NCBI RefSeq assembly: GCF_030687715.1
Contig: NZ_CP117445.1
Location: 2,538,501 to 2,602,500, forward strand
DNA from: Pseudomonas sp. FP2196
Lineage (GTDB): Bacteria > Pseudomonadota > Gammaproteobacteria > Pseudomonadales > Pseudomonadaceae
Direction: 5' to 3'
DNA length: 64,000 nucleotides
Shown here: piece after piece, positions 9,371 through 16,495 of the stretch
How the letters are laid out: each line of letters starts with the position of its first letter
How positions within the stretch are numbered: position 1 is the stretch's first letter
Notes under the pieces: model-generated
Told to the model about the DNA's origin: nothing
Seen by the model: only the letters and a program-made list of their open reading frames with translations
The model's database searches: none
Position numbers and translations under genes: made by a program

Positions 9371-9436
9371 ATGTCGGATCAACAATTTGATGACGCTCTG
9401 CTCATTCAGATGCTGTCTGCGGGTTATAAAGTCTGA
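9371..9436 (+). CDS. Conserved 21-residue ORF, second copy
   Basis: MSDQQFDDALLIQMLSAGYK... ends at the TGA 9434-9436. It is the counterpart of 718-783, again 13 bases behind the immunity stop. Expression is uncertain. Confidence 0.25.
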   Translation: MSDQQFDDALLIQMLSAGYKV

Positions 9437-9471
9437 ATAAGATATAAGGCTTGCTATATTTGCTTAGAGAG

Positions 9472-9523
9472 GCTGGACATGAGCCATGTTTTGCTGGTTT
9501 TCAAAAATGTGGTTTTTCCTCCC
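9472..9523. repeat. Degenerate island palindrome
   Basis: GGACATGAGCCATGTTTT ... AAAAATGTGGTTTTTCCTCCC follows the family layout loosely. A short open frame ending at TAA ~9552 and nothing else recognisable lies between here and the IS4 element. Confidence 0.35.
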
Positions 9524-9596
9524 GCTCCCGCTCAGTCGTCCGGTGATCATTAACTTTGCGAGGTGGTGAATCCGTGAATAAATAACCGGGATAAAT

Positions 9597-10941
9597 GGGG
9601 ACAGACCCTGAGAGATCCCCGATTTTTCTTACAGAAAATCAAGAAGTTGGAATATTGAAGAGGCCTGCATGAGTCGGCAACTTGGTTTGCACCACACAAA
9701 TACAAGAAACCGAACCCATACAAGCCATCCGATTTTTGCACAGAGCGCTCGCTCAAGCACTGCCCTCTATCCATTCTCGCCGCCTGACATCACTGATGAG
9801 TTGTGTCAGTTCGTTACTGCATGGACGTCGACTGACACTGACCGCTCTTGGTCGCTTCATGACGGGGCGTGCTTATCCCAAGCATTCGATCAAGCGCGTG
9901 GATCGGTTGCTGGGCAATCAACACTTGAGATCAGAGCGTCCATTGTTCTATTGGGTAATGCTTCGGGCATTGCTGGGTTCGTTGAAGCATCCTTTGATCC
10001 TGGTCGACTGGTCTCGAATTGACGCTTCAGGCACAGCCTTTTTGCTAAGAGCATCGATCCCTCTGGCGGGGCGCTCATTTCCGGTTTATGAAAGCGTTCA
10101 TGAGCGCGAGAGCTGTCCCAAGTATCAAAATCGCCTACTCAAAACGCTGGCCGAATTGCTACCTGTTGACTGCATCCCGATTCTGGTCACCGATGCGGGT
10201 TTTCGGCGACCATGGATGAAGGCTGTCGCCGCGCAGGGCTGGTATTACGTCGCGCGGATAAGGAATCGCGAACTTTATCGTCGCGATCAAGCTGACTGGC
10301 AACCGGTGAAGAATTTGTATGCATTGGCTGCCGCCTCACCCAAGGCACTTGGCCGTGTCGAGATGACGCGAAGCGCCCCACACTTCATCGATTTGTATTG
10401 CGTACGGCACTGCGTCAAGGGCCGCAAACACCAACGCGTCACGGGTTCAATTGCCAAGAGTAAGCTCAGTCGACAGTCCGCAAGACGTGAGCGTGAACCG
10501 TGGTTGCTGGCCAGCAATTTAGTTCAGGGCGAGTGGAGTCCGGCAAAAATCGTGGCGATTTACAAACGACGCATGCAAATTGAGGAAGGTTTCACGGATG
10601 TGAAAAGTGAGAACTTGGGATTGGGCCTGAATCTACATCGCAGCCATTGCCTGCATCGTATTGAGATACTGCTGTTGATTGCCGCTCTCGCCAATTACCT
10701 CCTCTTTTTAACGGGGCTTCAGGCTCGCCAAAGTAACTTGGAGCGGCGATATCAAAGCAACAGCCTCAGAGAACGACGAGTGCTTTCATTGTGGCGCCTT
10801 GGCCTGGAATACTGGCGTAGATGCACAGAGTTCGGAAGCAGCGAAGACTGGGAAAAATTGGAGAAAGCTCTGCGCGATGAGGTGCATCATCAGGCGCAGA
10901 GCCTGAAGTAGATTTGTGGGGATCCCTCAGGGTCTGTCCCC
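9597..10941 (+). mobile_element. Complete IS4-family insertion sequence inside a palindrome
   Basis: Terminal repeats CCCTGAGAGATCCCC (9606-9620) and GGGGATCCCTCAGGG (10918-10932) differ at one position. Outside them lie GGGGACAGAC and GTCTGTCCCC, the two arms of the island palindrome in correct orientation, so the IS occupies a palindrome. No direct target duplication is visible. Counting the arms the inverted repeat is 24 bases. Length ~1.33-1.35 kb with one transposase gene. Confidence 0.88.
9682..10911 (+). CDS. IS4-family transposase
   Basis: 409 residues if started at the TTG 9682. No ATG lies nearby in this frame, although an ATG of another frame sits at 9669. The DDE triad fits: VDWSRID (~D112), TDAGFRR (~D174) and the YREK signature YKRRMQIEEGFTDVK (~294-308), which supplies the glutamate and places it in the IS4 family. 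The C-terminus LRDEVHHQAQSLK recurs in the fragment at 997-1141. The gene appears intact, so the element could be active and could mobilise the related ends left in the island. Confidence 0.88.
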   Translation: MVCTTQIQETEPIQAIRFLHRALAQALPSIHSRRLTSLMSCVSSLLHGRRLTLTALGRFMTGRAYPKHSIKRVDRLLGNQHLRSERPLFYWVMLRALLGSLKHPLILVDWSRIDASGTAFLLRASIPLAGRSFPVYESVHERESCPKYQNRLLKTLAELLPVDCIPILVTDAGFRRPWMKAVAAQGWYYVARIRNRELYRRDQADWQPVKNLYALAAASPKALGRVEMTRSAPHFIDLYCVRHCVKGRKHQRVTGSIAKSKLSRQSARREREPWLLASNLVQGEWSPAKIVAIYKRRMQIEEGFTDVKSENLGLGLNLHRSHCLHRIEILLLIAALANYLLFLTGLQARQSNLERRYQSNSLRERRVLSLWRLGLEYWRRCTEFGSSEDWEKLEKALRDEVHHQAQSLK

Positions 10942-10960
10942 GTTTTCTTGTCCCCGTTTT

Positions 10961-11020
10961 CTTCAAGAGCTGGATCCTATCAGCCGAATCGAATTGGACC
11001 TGAATGGTACAGGAATATGA
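10961..11020 (+). pseudogene. CDI toxin 3'-end remnant
   Basis: Nineteen codons, LQELDPISRIELDLNGTGI-stop, start where the palindrome arm GTCCCCGTTTT ends. The TGA at 11018-11020 overlaps the immunity ATG at 11017 as ATGA, the classic coupling of a toxin/immunity pair. Confidence 0.5.
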
Positions 11021-11413
11021 CATTTCGAGAGTTGGAAAAAAAATACTCGGTTGCTTGTTCACCAGAGGACCATATGTCACTCTTTGAGTGAGTGGTATCT
11101 ATCTGTTCGTGATACGGATTTTGAGAATCTTGAGGTCGGCGATATATGTCGAGCTTTGAGACAGAATTTGTTTGTCGCTAATCTATTAACTATCGCTACG
11201 CGTTTTTTGTCGGAAGATGTTCTGGCAGGGCAACGGTATGATGGTGAATTGATTTCTGCACTCGCAGATATCGAGGCGGATTTTTGGGTTGCAAATGTTG
11301 AGGCCGCTAGGGATACGATTGATGCTTTGGTTCGAGTAGCTGACGTCAGTGAGGATATTGACTGTTTAAGCGACGCATCTAGGTTGGTAAAAACTATAAA
11401 GGTGATTATTTAA
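11017..11413 (+). pseudogene. CdiI-type immunity gene broken by a 4-base duplication
   Basis: ATG at 11017 reads MTFRELEKKYSVACSPEDHM then SLFE-stop. From the tandem GAGTGAGTGG at 11086-11095 another frame continues WYLSVRDTDFENLEVGDICR to KTIKVII-stop. Deleting one GAGT joins the two into a ~130-residue protein. The pattern LEVGDICRALRQNLFVANLL ... ADFW resembles the CdiI_2-type CDI immunity family (LTVEDLRLLIGQ-like). Family assignment is from memory. As it stands the protein is cut at 24 residues, unless the TTG at 11051 starts the downstream frame. Confidence 0.65.
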
Positions 11414-11447
11414 AGGGTAAATGGGAGCCGATTCTTATGAGTAAATT

Positions 11448-11484
11448 GGGACGCATCACGTTTTACTCCGAAATCGTGGTCTGT
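11448..11484. repeat. Degenerate island palindrome
   Basis: GGGACGCATCACGTTTTACT ... CGAAATCGTGGTCTGTCA. The right arm is good, the left arm and loop are eroded. It separates two immunity modules. Confidence 0.65.
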
Positions 11485-11570
11485 CACTATCGTTGAAAGG
11501 TAATTTTACTGGGGCAAACATCTCGGAGGATGTAGCGTATACAGTTAAATATTTATGGAGTGAGGGGTGA
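11484..11570 (+). pseudogene. CDI toxin 3'-end remnant
   Basis: Twenty-eight codons starting at the palindrome edge: SLSLKGNFTGANISEDVAYT then VKYLWSEG-stop. The TGA (11568-11570) overlaps the GTG of the next gene (GTGA). Confidence 0.5.
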
Positions 11571-11827
11571 ATTCAATCAAGGTCACGCTTCGTTTATACC
11601 CAGTGCTGGTTCTGAGGGCGGTGGTGTTTTTTTACCTCGTTGGATTGCTTGGGAGTTTGATAGGCGGGGTTATTATCTATTGTAAACATGGGGTTTGGGA
11701 TTTTAGTGGTGATGATCTGTTGATTTCCTTGAGATTTTCGCTTGTCTATGGCTTCTTTGGCGGAAGCGGAATGTGGCTCTTTGCGAAAATGGAGGAGATC
11801 AAAAGGCGAAAGAAGAAAAAGGATTGA
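11567..11827 (+). CDS. Small membrane protein, probable immunity protein
   Basis: 86 residues, GTG start overlapping the toxin-tail stop and preceded by GGAGTGAGGG. Two hydrophobic segments are clear (~11-38 VLVLRAVVFFYLVGLLGSLI..., ~50-72 ISLRFSLVYGFFGGSGMWLF), with a basic tail KRRKKKKD. That predicts an inner-membrane protein with both ends in the cytoplasm. Membrane immunity proteins usually protect against pore-forming or membrane-acting toxins, so the lost toxin may have been of that kind (inference). The family is not recognised. Confidence 0.55.
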   Translation: MNSIKVTLRLYPVLVLRAVVFFYLVGLLGSLIGGVIIYCKHGVWDFSGDDLLISLRFSLVYGFFGGSGMWLFAKMEEIKRRKKKKD

Positions 11828-11861
11828 ACCTTATTTTCTTCTTTCAAAGTCGTGACAAGGC

Positions 11862-11908
11862 GTTGGCAGACAATGTTAGAGAGTAATTCGAAAATATGGT
11901 CTCTCCCC
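11862..11908. repeat. Degenerate island palindrome
   Basis: GTTGGCAGACAATGTTAGAG ... TTCGAAAATATGGTCTCTCCCC aligns with the consensus along its whole length with several changes. Confidence 0.6.
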
Positions 11909-12037
11909 GTTTTCCTTCTGTTTGCTCCAAATATGAATAAAGCACTGTAGATAAAAGCCTACGAGAAAATAGGTATCAAAGTGATAAATACCATGGGTCA
12001 GCTATTTTTGTATGGTGCCAGCAGAGGAAGGCTTTAA
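11909..12037 (+). pseudogene. CDI toxin 3'-end remnant with nonsense codon
   Basis: The frame after the palindrome reads LFAPNMNKAL, TAG (11948-11950), then IKAYEKIGIKVINTMGQLFL and YGASRGRL-stop (12035-12037), two bases before the next ATG. One stop interrupts an otherwise plausible toxin tail. Confidence 0.42.
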
Positions 12038-12039
12038 TT

Positions 12040-12441
12040 ATGTCATTGTCGGCAATGATCATTTCATCAGCAAAGTTGAGCACGGGCGATTTTAAAGCCG
12101 TGCTCCAAGAACATGGCGGGTTCGTGAGTGCCGGAAAGCCTTCTCGCGGTAGCGTTGGTGAGGGTGATTCAGATATTTGGTTGGCCTTGCATTCAAAAGA
12201 CATTCTTGATGAGTTTTATGATGCCGAAGATCAGCAAGAATGGCAGGATGCTCTCGGGGCTACTCCGCAGACAATAATTGAGATTAACCTAGATCATACT
12301 GAACACGCGAAGTTAATGTATTTGAAGATTTTTTTGAGTTTTGCGAGAGCTTGGCCTTGTGTTTTAAATGACGTGGACGATTCCACTCTGTCCAGCAGTT
12401 CGGTTTGTGAGAAATACAAGAAGCTTCTGGGCGGGTTATAG
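12040..12441 (+). CDS. Probable orphan immunity protein
   Basis: 133 residues starting two bases after the toxin-tail stop; GAGGAAGG 12-19 bases upstream can serve as ribosome site. The protein is acidic (DAEDQQEWQDALGATPQTII) and soluble, without signal peptide. I do not recognise the family. Its place between a palindrome-truncated toxin tail and the next palindrome is that of an immunity gene. The intact frame next to a nonsense-bearing toxin tail fits selection on immunity only. Confidence 0.55.
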   Translation: MSLSAMIISSAKLSTGDFKAVLQEHGGFVSAGKPSRGSVGEGDSDIWLALHSKDILDEFYDAEDQQEWQDALGATPQTIIEINLDHTEHAKLMYLKIFLSFARAWPCVLNDVDDSTLSSSSVCEKYKKLLGGL

Positions 12442-12494
12442 GAGGAGTGTCGCGATACAGGTAGCACGTCGCCGCGGGTTCCGGAGAGTAAAGT

Positions 12495-12542
12495 GGGGAC
12501 AGGCCACGTTTAGATAGCACTCCGAAAACGTGGTTTGTCCCC
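12495..12542. repeat. Island palindrome, full copy
   Basis: Arms GGGGACAGGCCACG and CGTGGTTTGTCCCC around TTTAGATAGCACTCCGAAAA; two arm substitutions only. Confidence 0.88.
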
Positions 12543-12544
12543 TT

Positions 12545-12703
12545 TTTACTAAGGCTTCTACCAATTTGGTGTGGGCATATCCCAATGGTATGATGGTCGT
12601 CGCTCCAAGAGCTTAGTCAAGTCCTAGTTCGCCACTTTTTAATCATCCTGATATGGCGAATCAGGGGACATTTAAAGTGTTTAATACTGGGAAACCGCAA
12701 TGA
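12545..12703 (+). pseudogene. CDI toxin 3'-end remnant with nonsense codon
   Basis: FTKASTNLVWAYPNGMMVVA PRA, TAG (12614-12616), then SSPSSPLFNHPDMANQGTFK VFNTGKPQ-stop. The last TGA overlaps the immunity ATG (ATGA at 12700). CAG to TAG is a likely origin of the internal stop. The frame is continuous with a GTG in the palindrome arm at 12530. Confidence 0.45.
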
Positions 12704-13065
12704 GCAAGCAATCTTTTATGGCGTGCGAGCAGTGTGGAGGAGAGCTGTCTGTCTACAGAGAAGGCAGCGCCCAAGGAGTAAAATGTTCTCAGTGCGGCTG
12801 GTCGGTAGTTACAACCCACATTCCAGAGATTAAGGTGGACGAGACTCAGTATGAGGTGCGCTGCCGGGGTGACTATCAGAATAAAGCCCATGTAAAAGCT
12901 GTTTCTGAAGTTACAGGTCGTAATTTCTTGTCTTCCAGAACTACTCTCCAGCAAGATCTTGCTCTGGTGTTTGTCGGTCAAGCGGAGAAGGTTTTGCAAA
13001 TTAGAAATACTCTTGTTTTTGCGGGAATGACTTGTGAGATTACGCCTGATTTTCGCTGGGTATGA
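12700..13065 (+). CDS. Zinc-ribbon-type orphan immunity protein
   Basis: 121 residues, ATG overlapping the toxin-tail stop. Two CxxC pairs (MACEQCGG at ~8-15, KCSQCGW at ~28-34) form a likely zinc ribbon. The remaining ~80 residues (AVSEVTGRNFLSSRTTLQQD, then IRNTLVFAGMTCEI) look like a small alpha/beta domain. By position it is an immunity protein; a metal-binding immunity protein is uncommon. Alternatively it is a cargo gene unrelated to CDI, but the start/stop overlap argues against that. Confidence 0.6.
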   Translation: MSKQSFMACEQCGGELSVYREGSAQGVKCSQCGWSVVTTHIPEIKVDETQYEVRCRGDYQNKAHVKAVSEVTGRNFLSSRTTLQQDLALVFVGQAEKVLQIRNTLVFAGMTCEITPDFRWV

Positions 13066-13080
13066 ATATTGCAGATAACC

Positions 13081-13124
13081 TCGGACAGATTACGTTTAGA
13101 AAGCGTTGCGAAAACGTAGTCTGT
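13081..13124. repeat. Degenerate island palindrome, last of the series
   Basis: TCGGACAGATTACGTTTAGA ... GCGAAAACGTAGTCTGT with compensating changes in both arms (GATTACG / CGTAGTC), so the stem is kept. Confidence 0.75.
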
Positions 13125-13190
13125 AGCTCTTATGTGCCAGCGGAAATGGCCCGTTTAGGGGCTAATCATGTCAGCGATTTTAAGTTATAA
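13125..13190 (+). pseudogene. CDI toxin 3'-end remnant
   Basis: Twenty-one codons from the palindrome edge: SSYVPAEMARLGANHVSDFK L-stop (TAA 13188-13190), seven bases before the likely immunity start. Confidence 0.45.
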
Positions 13191-13197
13191 AGAAATA

Positions 13198-13455
13198 ATG
13201 CAGCGAATGTTTTACTACTACCCAATTTGCTGCAGAACTAAGATCAGGAAGAACAAAAAATCGGATTTTTCCTGGGTTGAAGGGGAACTTGAAGTCGGCT
13301 ATGCATTAAATGAGATGGAGGAAAGTCTTGTTGCTCCAGTTGAAAATCTAATGCTCCAGACTGCCGGTCTTGTGTTGTCGGCGGGGAGAGAATCGAAGGT
13401 CGCCTTCGATTTTTCGGTTGCCCATATAAAAGGGATTATTGAGGTGCATGGGTAA
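13198..13455 (+). CDS. Probable orphan immunity protein
   Basis: 85 residues from ATG 13198 (MQRMFYYYPICCRTKIRKNK...). An ATG at 13168 is in frame but would overlap the toxin tail by 23 bases, so I prefer 13198, in line with the tight stop/start spacing of the other modules. Small, mixed-charge, soluble; the family is not recognised. It is the last module of the array; beyond it the codon use returns to the core style. Confidence 0.5.
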   Translation: MQRMFYYYPICCRTKIRKNKKSDFSWVEGELEVGYALNEMEESLVAPVENLMLQTAGLVLSAGRESKVAFDFSVAHIKGIIEVHG

Positions 13456-13597
13456 GCACCTCTTATGTCGCAGTTATCTGAACAGGATGCTCTGCAGGTC
13501 AAGTCAGACTTACAGCTTTTGGACATCATTTAACGTTTGCTGCAGGGCAGGTTTATTGAGCTCGATAAATTTGCCCTCGTTAAAAGGGTAATAAAAA
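13456..13597. other. Edge of the island, no clear gene
   Basis: Contains one 22-codon ORF (13465-13533, MSQLSEQDALQVKSDLQLLD...) and no palindrome copy. The change to high-GC codon use begins just after this stretch. Confidence 0.5.
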
Positions 13598-14143
13598 TTG
13601 ATTAAAGCCGGACTTTTGCTGCCTTTTATTTTCCTGATTGCAGGCTGCCATTCCAACGTCAGAGACTCTTCCCCCAGTCTTTTAAAGGATGGTGTCCAAC
13701 TTCAGCAAAAAACGGCAACGCCAGATGCACACCACGCCAAAGTCATCATGAAAGCCACAGGTTACAGATACCCTGTCGAGTTCTCGGTTCGCCGTGCTGC
13801 AGATCCCGATCAACGAATGGAAGTGCTGGGTACTGTGGTGGATTCCGGGCGGGGCAAGGTATTCGGCTGGATCGCCAAAGTCAGCGAAGCGGCCAACAGC
13901 GCCACGTTCAAGTACTTCCCTCAGCTGGAAACGCAAGCCAATGCCGACGAACCCTTCGAGGTGTCAGGGCGTTCCAACGGCATGGGCACTGGCAATACTT
14001 ATAGCTGCGGGCCGCTGAACAGTACTTTTACGCCGGAACGAAGCAAGGTCTACCTGGTGGAGTTTCAGTTTGTCGGGCAGGGTTGCGAGCAGCATGTTTA
14101 CGATGTCAGCCAGCCGGGTCAACGTAGCCCCATCGGAGCCTGA
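13598..14143 (+). CDS. Hypothetical lipoprotein
   Basis: 181 residues. TTG start with AAAAGGG upstream, then a signal peptide IKAGLLLPFIFLIAGC whose LIAGC is a lipobox, so the mature protein would be lipid-anchored at C17. The rest is soluble (KATGYRYPVEFSVRRAADPD, then SGRSNGMGTGNTYSCGP) with no domain I can name. The S at +3 (CHS) favours outer-membrane sorting. The next ORF starts five bases later, so the two may be cotranscribed. Confidence 0.6.
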   Translation: MIKAGLLLPFIFLIAGCHSNVRDSSPSLLKDGVQLQQKTATPDAHHAKVIMKATGYRYPVEFSVRRAADPDQRMEVLGTVVDSGRGKVFGWIAKVSEAANSATFKYFPQLETQANADEPFEVSGRSNGMGTGNTYSCGPLNSTFTPERSKVYLVEFQFVGQGCEQHVYDVSQPGQRSPIGA

Positions 14144-14148
14144 GCCAT

Positions 14149-14511
14149 TTGAAATTAAACATTCATTTCCCTGACAACCTCATCTCCGATGACGTGCTCA
14201 GACAGCAACGAATTCACTGCCTTTGCAAGGTTTCAAACCAGTTCGAAATTTCCTTCGCGGATACGATCCCTGAATCATCCGGTATCGAATCGGGCTGGAA
14301 TCGTGAGGAGCTGGAGCGACGGGCGGTTGCCGGGGCGGGTGGCCAATACACCCACTATGCCAGCAGCCTGATTACATTAAGCAAAATTGGCGAAGACGTT
14401 TACGAGATCATTGATCTTGAAATGTTCTACCGTAGCTTTGGTTGGTGCGCTGTTTTCCAAGATGGACATTACGCACCCGCAGGAAATTTCTGGGACGATG
14501 AGCCCACGTAA
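14149..14511 (+). CDS. Hypothetical protein
   Basis: 120 residues from a TTG (MKLNIHFPDNLISDDVLRQQ). No signal peptide or membrane segment. Ends WCAVFQDGHYAPAGNFWDDE. It lies between the lipoprotein gene and a terminator, so it is the last gene of that unit. Function unknown. The TTG start is chosen because the N-terminal residues look native and no ATG follows nearby. Confidence 0.5.
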   Translation: MKLNIHFPDNLISDDVLRQQRIHCLCKVSNQFEISFADTIPESSGIESGWNREELERRAVAGAGGQYTHYASSLITLSKIGEDVYEIIDLEMFYRSFGWCAVFQDGHYAPAGNFWDDEPT

Positions 14512-14515
14512 AACT

Positions 14516-14546
14516 AAAACGCCCCGAACTCTATCGGGGCGTTTTC
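14516..14546 (+). terminator. Rho-independent terminator
   Basis: GCCCCGA / TCGGGGC stem with a six-base loop, A-run before and GTTTTC after, so it could work for both converging units. Confidence 0.85.
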
Positions 14547-14573
14547 ATTTACCGGGCCGAGCCAGCAAAGTGT

Positions 14574-15617
14574 TTACCGAAACGCCGGCACCACATGCTT
14601 GATAAACAACGCCAACGACTTCTTCTTCTCTTCATGCGGCAAGCTGTTATCACACCAGAAACTGAACTCATCCACCCCCAGTTCCTGGTAGTACGTGATC
14701 CGCGGAATGATCTCTTCCGGCGTGCCGATCATCGCCGTCTTGTGCAGACTCTCCAGCTCAAACTCCGGCCGCCCGGCAAACTTCTCTTCCGGGCTCGGCG
14801 CGAGGAAGCCGTTGACCGGCGTTTCCTTGTTGCCAAACCACGCATCGAAGGTGCGATAGAAACGTGAGATCGCTTTTGCGCCGATTTTCCAGCCGTCCGG
14901 ATTATCAGCGGTGTGCACATGGGTGTGACGCAGCACCATCAATTGCGGGCGCGGCACATCCGGATTGTTGTCCAGTGCGGTCTGGAACTTGTTCTTCAGA
15001 TCGAGGACTTCTTCGTCGCCCTTCATCAATGGCGTGACCATGACGTTGCAGCCGTTGGCGACGGCGAAGTTGTGCGAGTCCGGGTCGCGGGCGGCGATCC
15101 ACATCGGCGGGTTGGGCTTCTGGATCGGTTTCGGCACGCTGGTGGAGGTCGGAAATTTCCAGATGTCGCCATCGTGGGCGTAGTCGCCTTGCCACAGGGC
15201 GCGGACTACCGGGACCATTTCGCGCAGGGCCTGGCCACCGCTGGAGGCAGGCATGCCGCCGGCCATGCGGTCGAATTCAACTTGATAGGCACCACGGGCG
15301 AGGCCGACTTCCATGCGACCGTTGCTGATGACGTCGAGCAACGCGCATTCACCGGCGACGCGCAGCGGGTGCCAGAACGGCGCGATGATGGTGCCGGCGC
15401 CGAGGTGGATGGTGGTGGTTTTGGCCGCGAGGTAGGCGAGCAGCGGCATCGGGCTTGGCGAGATGGTGTATTCCATCGCGTGGTGTTCGCCGATCCACAC
15501 GGTGCTGAAACCACCGGCCTCGGCCATCAGGGTCAGTTCGGTCAGGTCTTCGAACAGTTGGCGGTGGCTGACGCTTTCGTCCCAGCGTTCCATGTGGATG
15601 AACAGGGAAAATTTCAT
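14574..15617 (-). CDS. LLM-class flavin-dependent monooxygenase
   Basis: 347 residues of the bacterial-luciferase-like TIM-barrel family, which uses reduced FMN and O2 to oxidise organic substrates. Family marks are MKFSLFIHMERW at the start, WIGEHHAMEYTISPSP (~42-57), LGAGTIIAPFWHPLR (~73-87) and GRMEVGLARGAYQVEF (~101-116). The substrate is unknown. Sixty-eight bases upstream on the same strand is a flavin reductase, the usual FMNH2 supplier, so the two form a two-component monooxygenase. Confidence 0.9.
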   Translation of the reverse strand: MKFSLFIHMERWDESVSHRQLFEDLTELTLMAEAGGFSTVWIGEHHAMEYTISPSPMPLLAYLAAKTTTIHLGAGTIIAPFWHPLRVAGECALLDVISNGRMEVGLARGAYQVEFDRMAGGMPASSGGQALREMVPVVRALWQGDYAHDGDIWKFPTSTSVPKPIQKPNPPMWIAARDPDSHNFAVANGCNVMVTPLMKGDEEVLDLKNKFQTALDNNPDVPRPQLMVLRHTHVHTADNPDGWKIGAKAISRFYRTFDAWFGNKETPVNGFLAPSPEEKFAGRPEFELESLHKTAMIGTPEEIIPRITYYQELGVDEFSFWCDNSLPHEEKKKSLALFIKHVVPAFR

Positions 15618-15685
15618 GACGCTTCCTCGGATCTTTTGTTATTGGCCGGTCGTGTGCGGACCTGACGGAGTGGTAATCGTAGGGA

Positions 15686-16171
15686 TCAGGCGAAAGCGGG
15701 CAGGGCACCCATCTTGCCGTGGCAGTACACCAGCGGCCCGGTGTGCTGCTCGGGGACGATCAGATTCTTCACCGCGCCGACCATGATGGCGTGGTCGCCG
15801 CCTTCGTATTCGCGCCACAACTCACATTCGATGATAGCCGTCGCGTTGGCCAGGATCGGGTTGCCCAGTTCGCTCAACGTCCACTCGATGCCTTGCGCCT
15901 TGTCCTTGCCTTTACGGGCGAACGCGTAGGCTTCGTTTTGTTGACCGCCGGACAGAAAGTGGATCGCAAAGCGTTTGTTCTTGATCAGCACTGGATAGGA
16001 GTCGGAGCTGTAGTTGGGGCAGAACAGCACCAGCGCCGGGTCCATCGACAACGAACTGAAGGCGCTGGCGGTCAGGCCGACGATCTGGCCGTCGTCATCC
16101 AGGGTGGTGATGACGGTGACGCCGGACGGAAACGAGCCCATGACTTGTTTGTAGATGGCGGCATCGATCAT
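15686..16171 (-). CDS. Flavin reductase family protein
   Basis: 161 residues from MIDAAIYKQVMGSFPSGVTV. A longer frame to 16249 exists but its extra residues look non-native and GAGGA precedes the 16171 start. The family signature SGVTVITT (~15-22), GLTASAFSSLSMDPALVLFC (~32-51) and a C-terminal GDHAIMVG...GPLVYCHGKMG (~129-155) place it with RutF/HpaC-like NAD(P)H:FMN reductases. It is the first gene of the unit and should feed reduced flavin to the downstream LLM monooxygenase. Confidence 0.9.
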   Translation of the reverse strand: MIDAAIYKQVMGSFPSGVTVITTLDDDGQIVGLTASAFSSLSMDPALVLFCPNYSSDSYPVLIKNKRFAIHFLSGGQQNEAYAFARKGKDKAQGIEWTLSELGNPILANATAIIECELWREYEGGDHAIMVGAVKNLIVPEQHTGPLVYCHGKMGALPAFA

Positions 16172-16222
16172 TGGACAGTCCTCGAGTGGTGTGACGCTAT
16201 TTTTATGTGTTTGTTGGTCTGA

Positions 16223-16232
16223 TGGTATACCA
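16223..16232. promoter_or_regulatory. Candidate GntR-type operator
   Basis: TGGTATACCA is a perfect 10-base palindrome of the TNGTATACNA type used by FadR/VanR-like GntR regulators. It is 52 bases upstream of the flavin reductase start. A near copy, TGGAATACCA, lies at 16396-16405 on the permease side. Confidence 0.4.
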
Positions 16233-16395
16233 CAAAATAATCTTTGCAAGGGCTTTTAAGCTGAACCGATAAACGTGCTGCGTTCGTCGGAAACTCAACG
16301 TTTACGGGCTTTTAAGCTATTTGCCAGGCCGCTGTTTCAGCGAGGATGGCGGATCAGATAGCGCTGTAAACTACGGATCAGTCTTGTGAAATGTT

Positions 16396-16405
16396 TGGAA
16401 TACCA
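16396..16405. promoter_or_regulatory. Second candidate GntR-type operator
   Basis: TGGAATACCA, one base from the palindrome at 16223-16232, placed ~90 bases before the permease start. It suggests joint control of the divergent units. Apart from these sites the 324-base gap shows no gene. Confidence 0.35.
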
Positions 16406-16495
16406 TAATATGGTTTGCATCTGAGGGGCGACCAGAGAGTCCTCCCGGTTTGGCTTCATACAACGATAAGAACAGACAAACTCGAGTTCATGCAT

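Noticed and set aside
9669..10022. 117-codon ORF overlapping the IS4 transposase start
   Set aside because: Begins with the only nearby ATG but its protein matches nothing I know and the frame is lost inside the transposase; at most a leader for translational coupling.
11484..13190. Toxin tails as independent small genes
   Set aside because: They lack own start sites and ribosome sites, start at palindrome edges, and two contain nonsense codons; remnant status is more likely.
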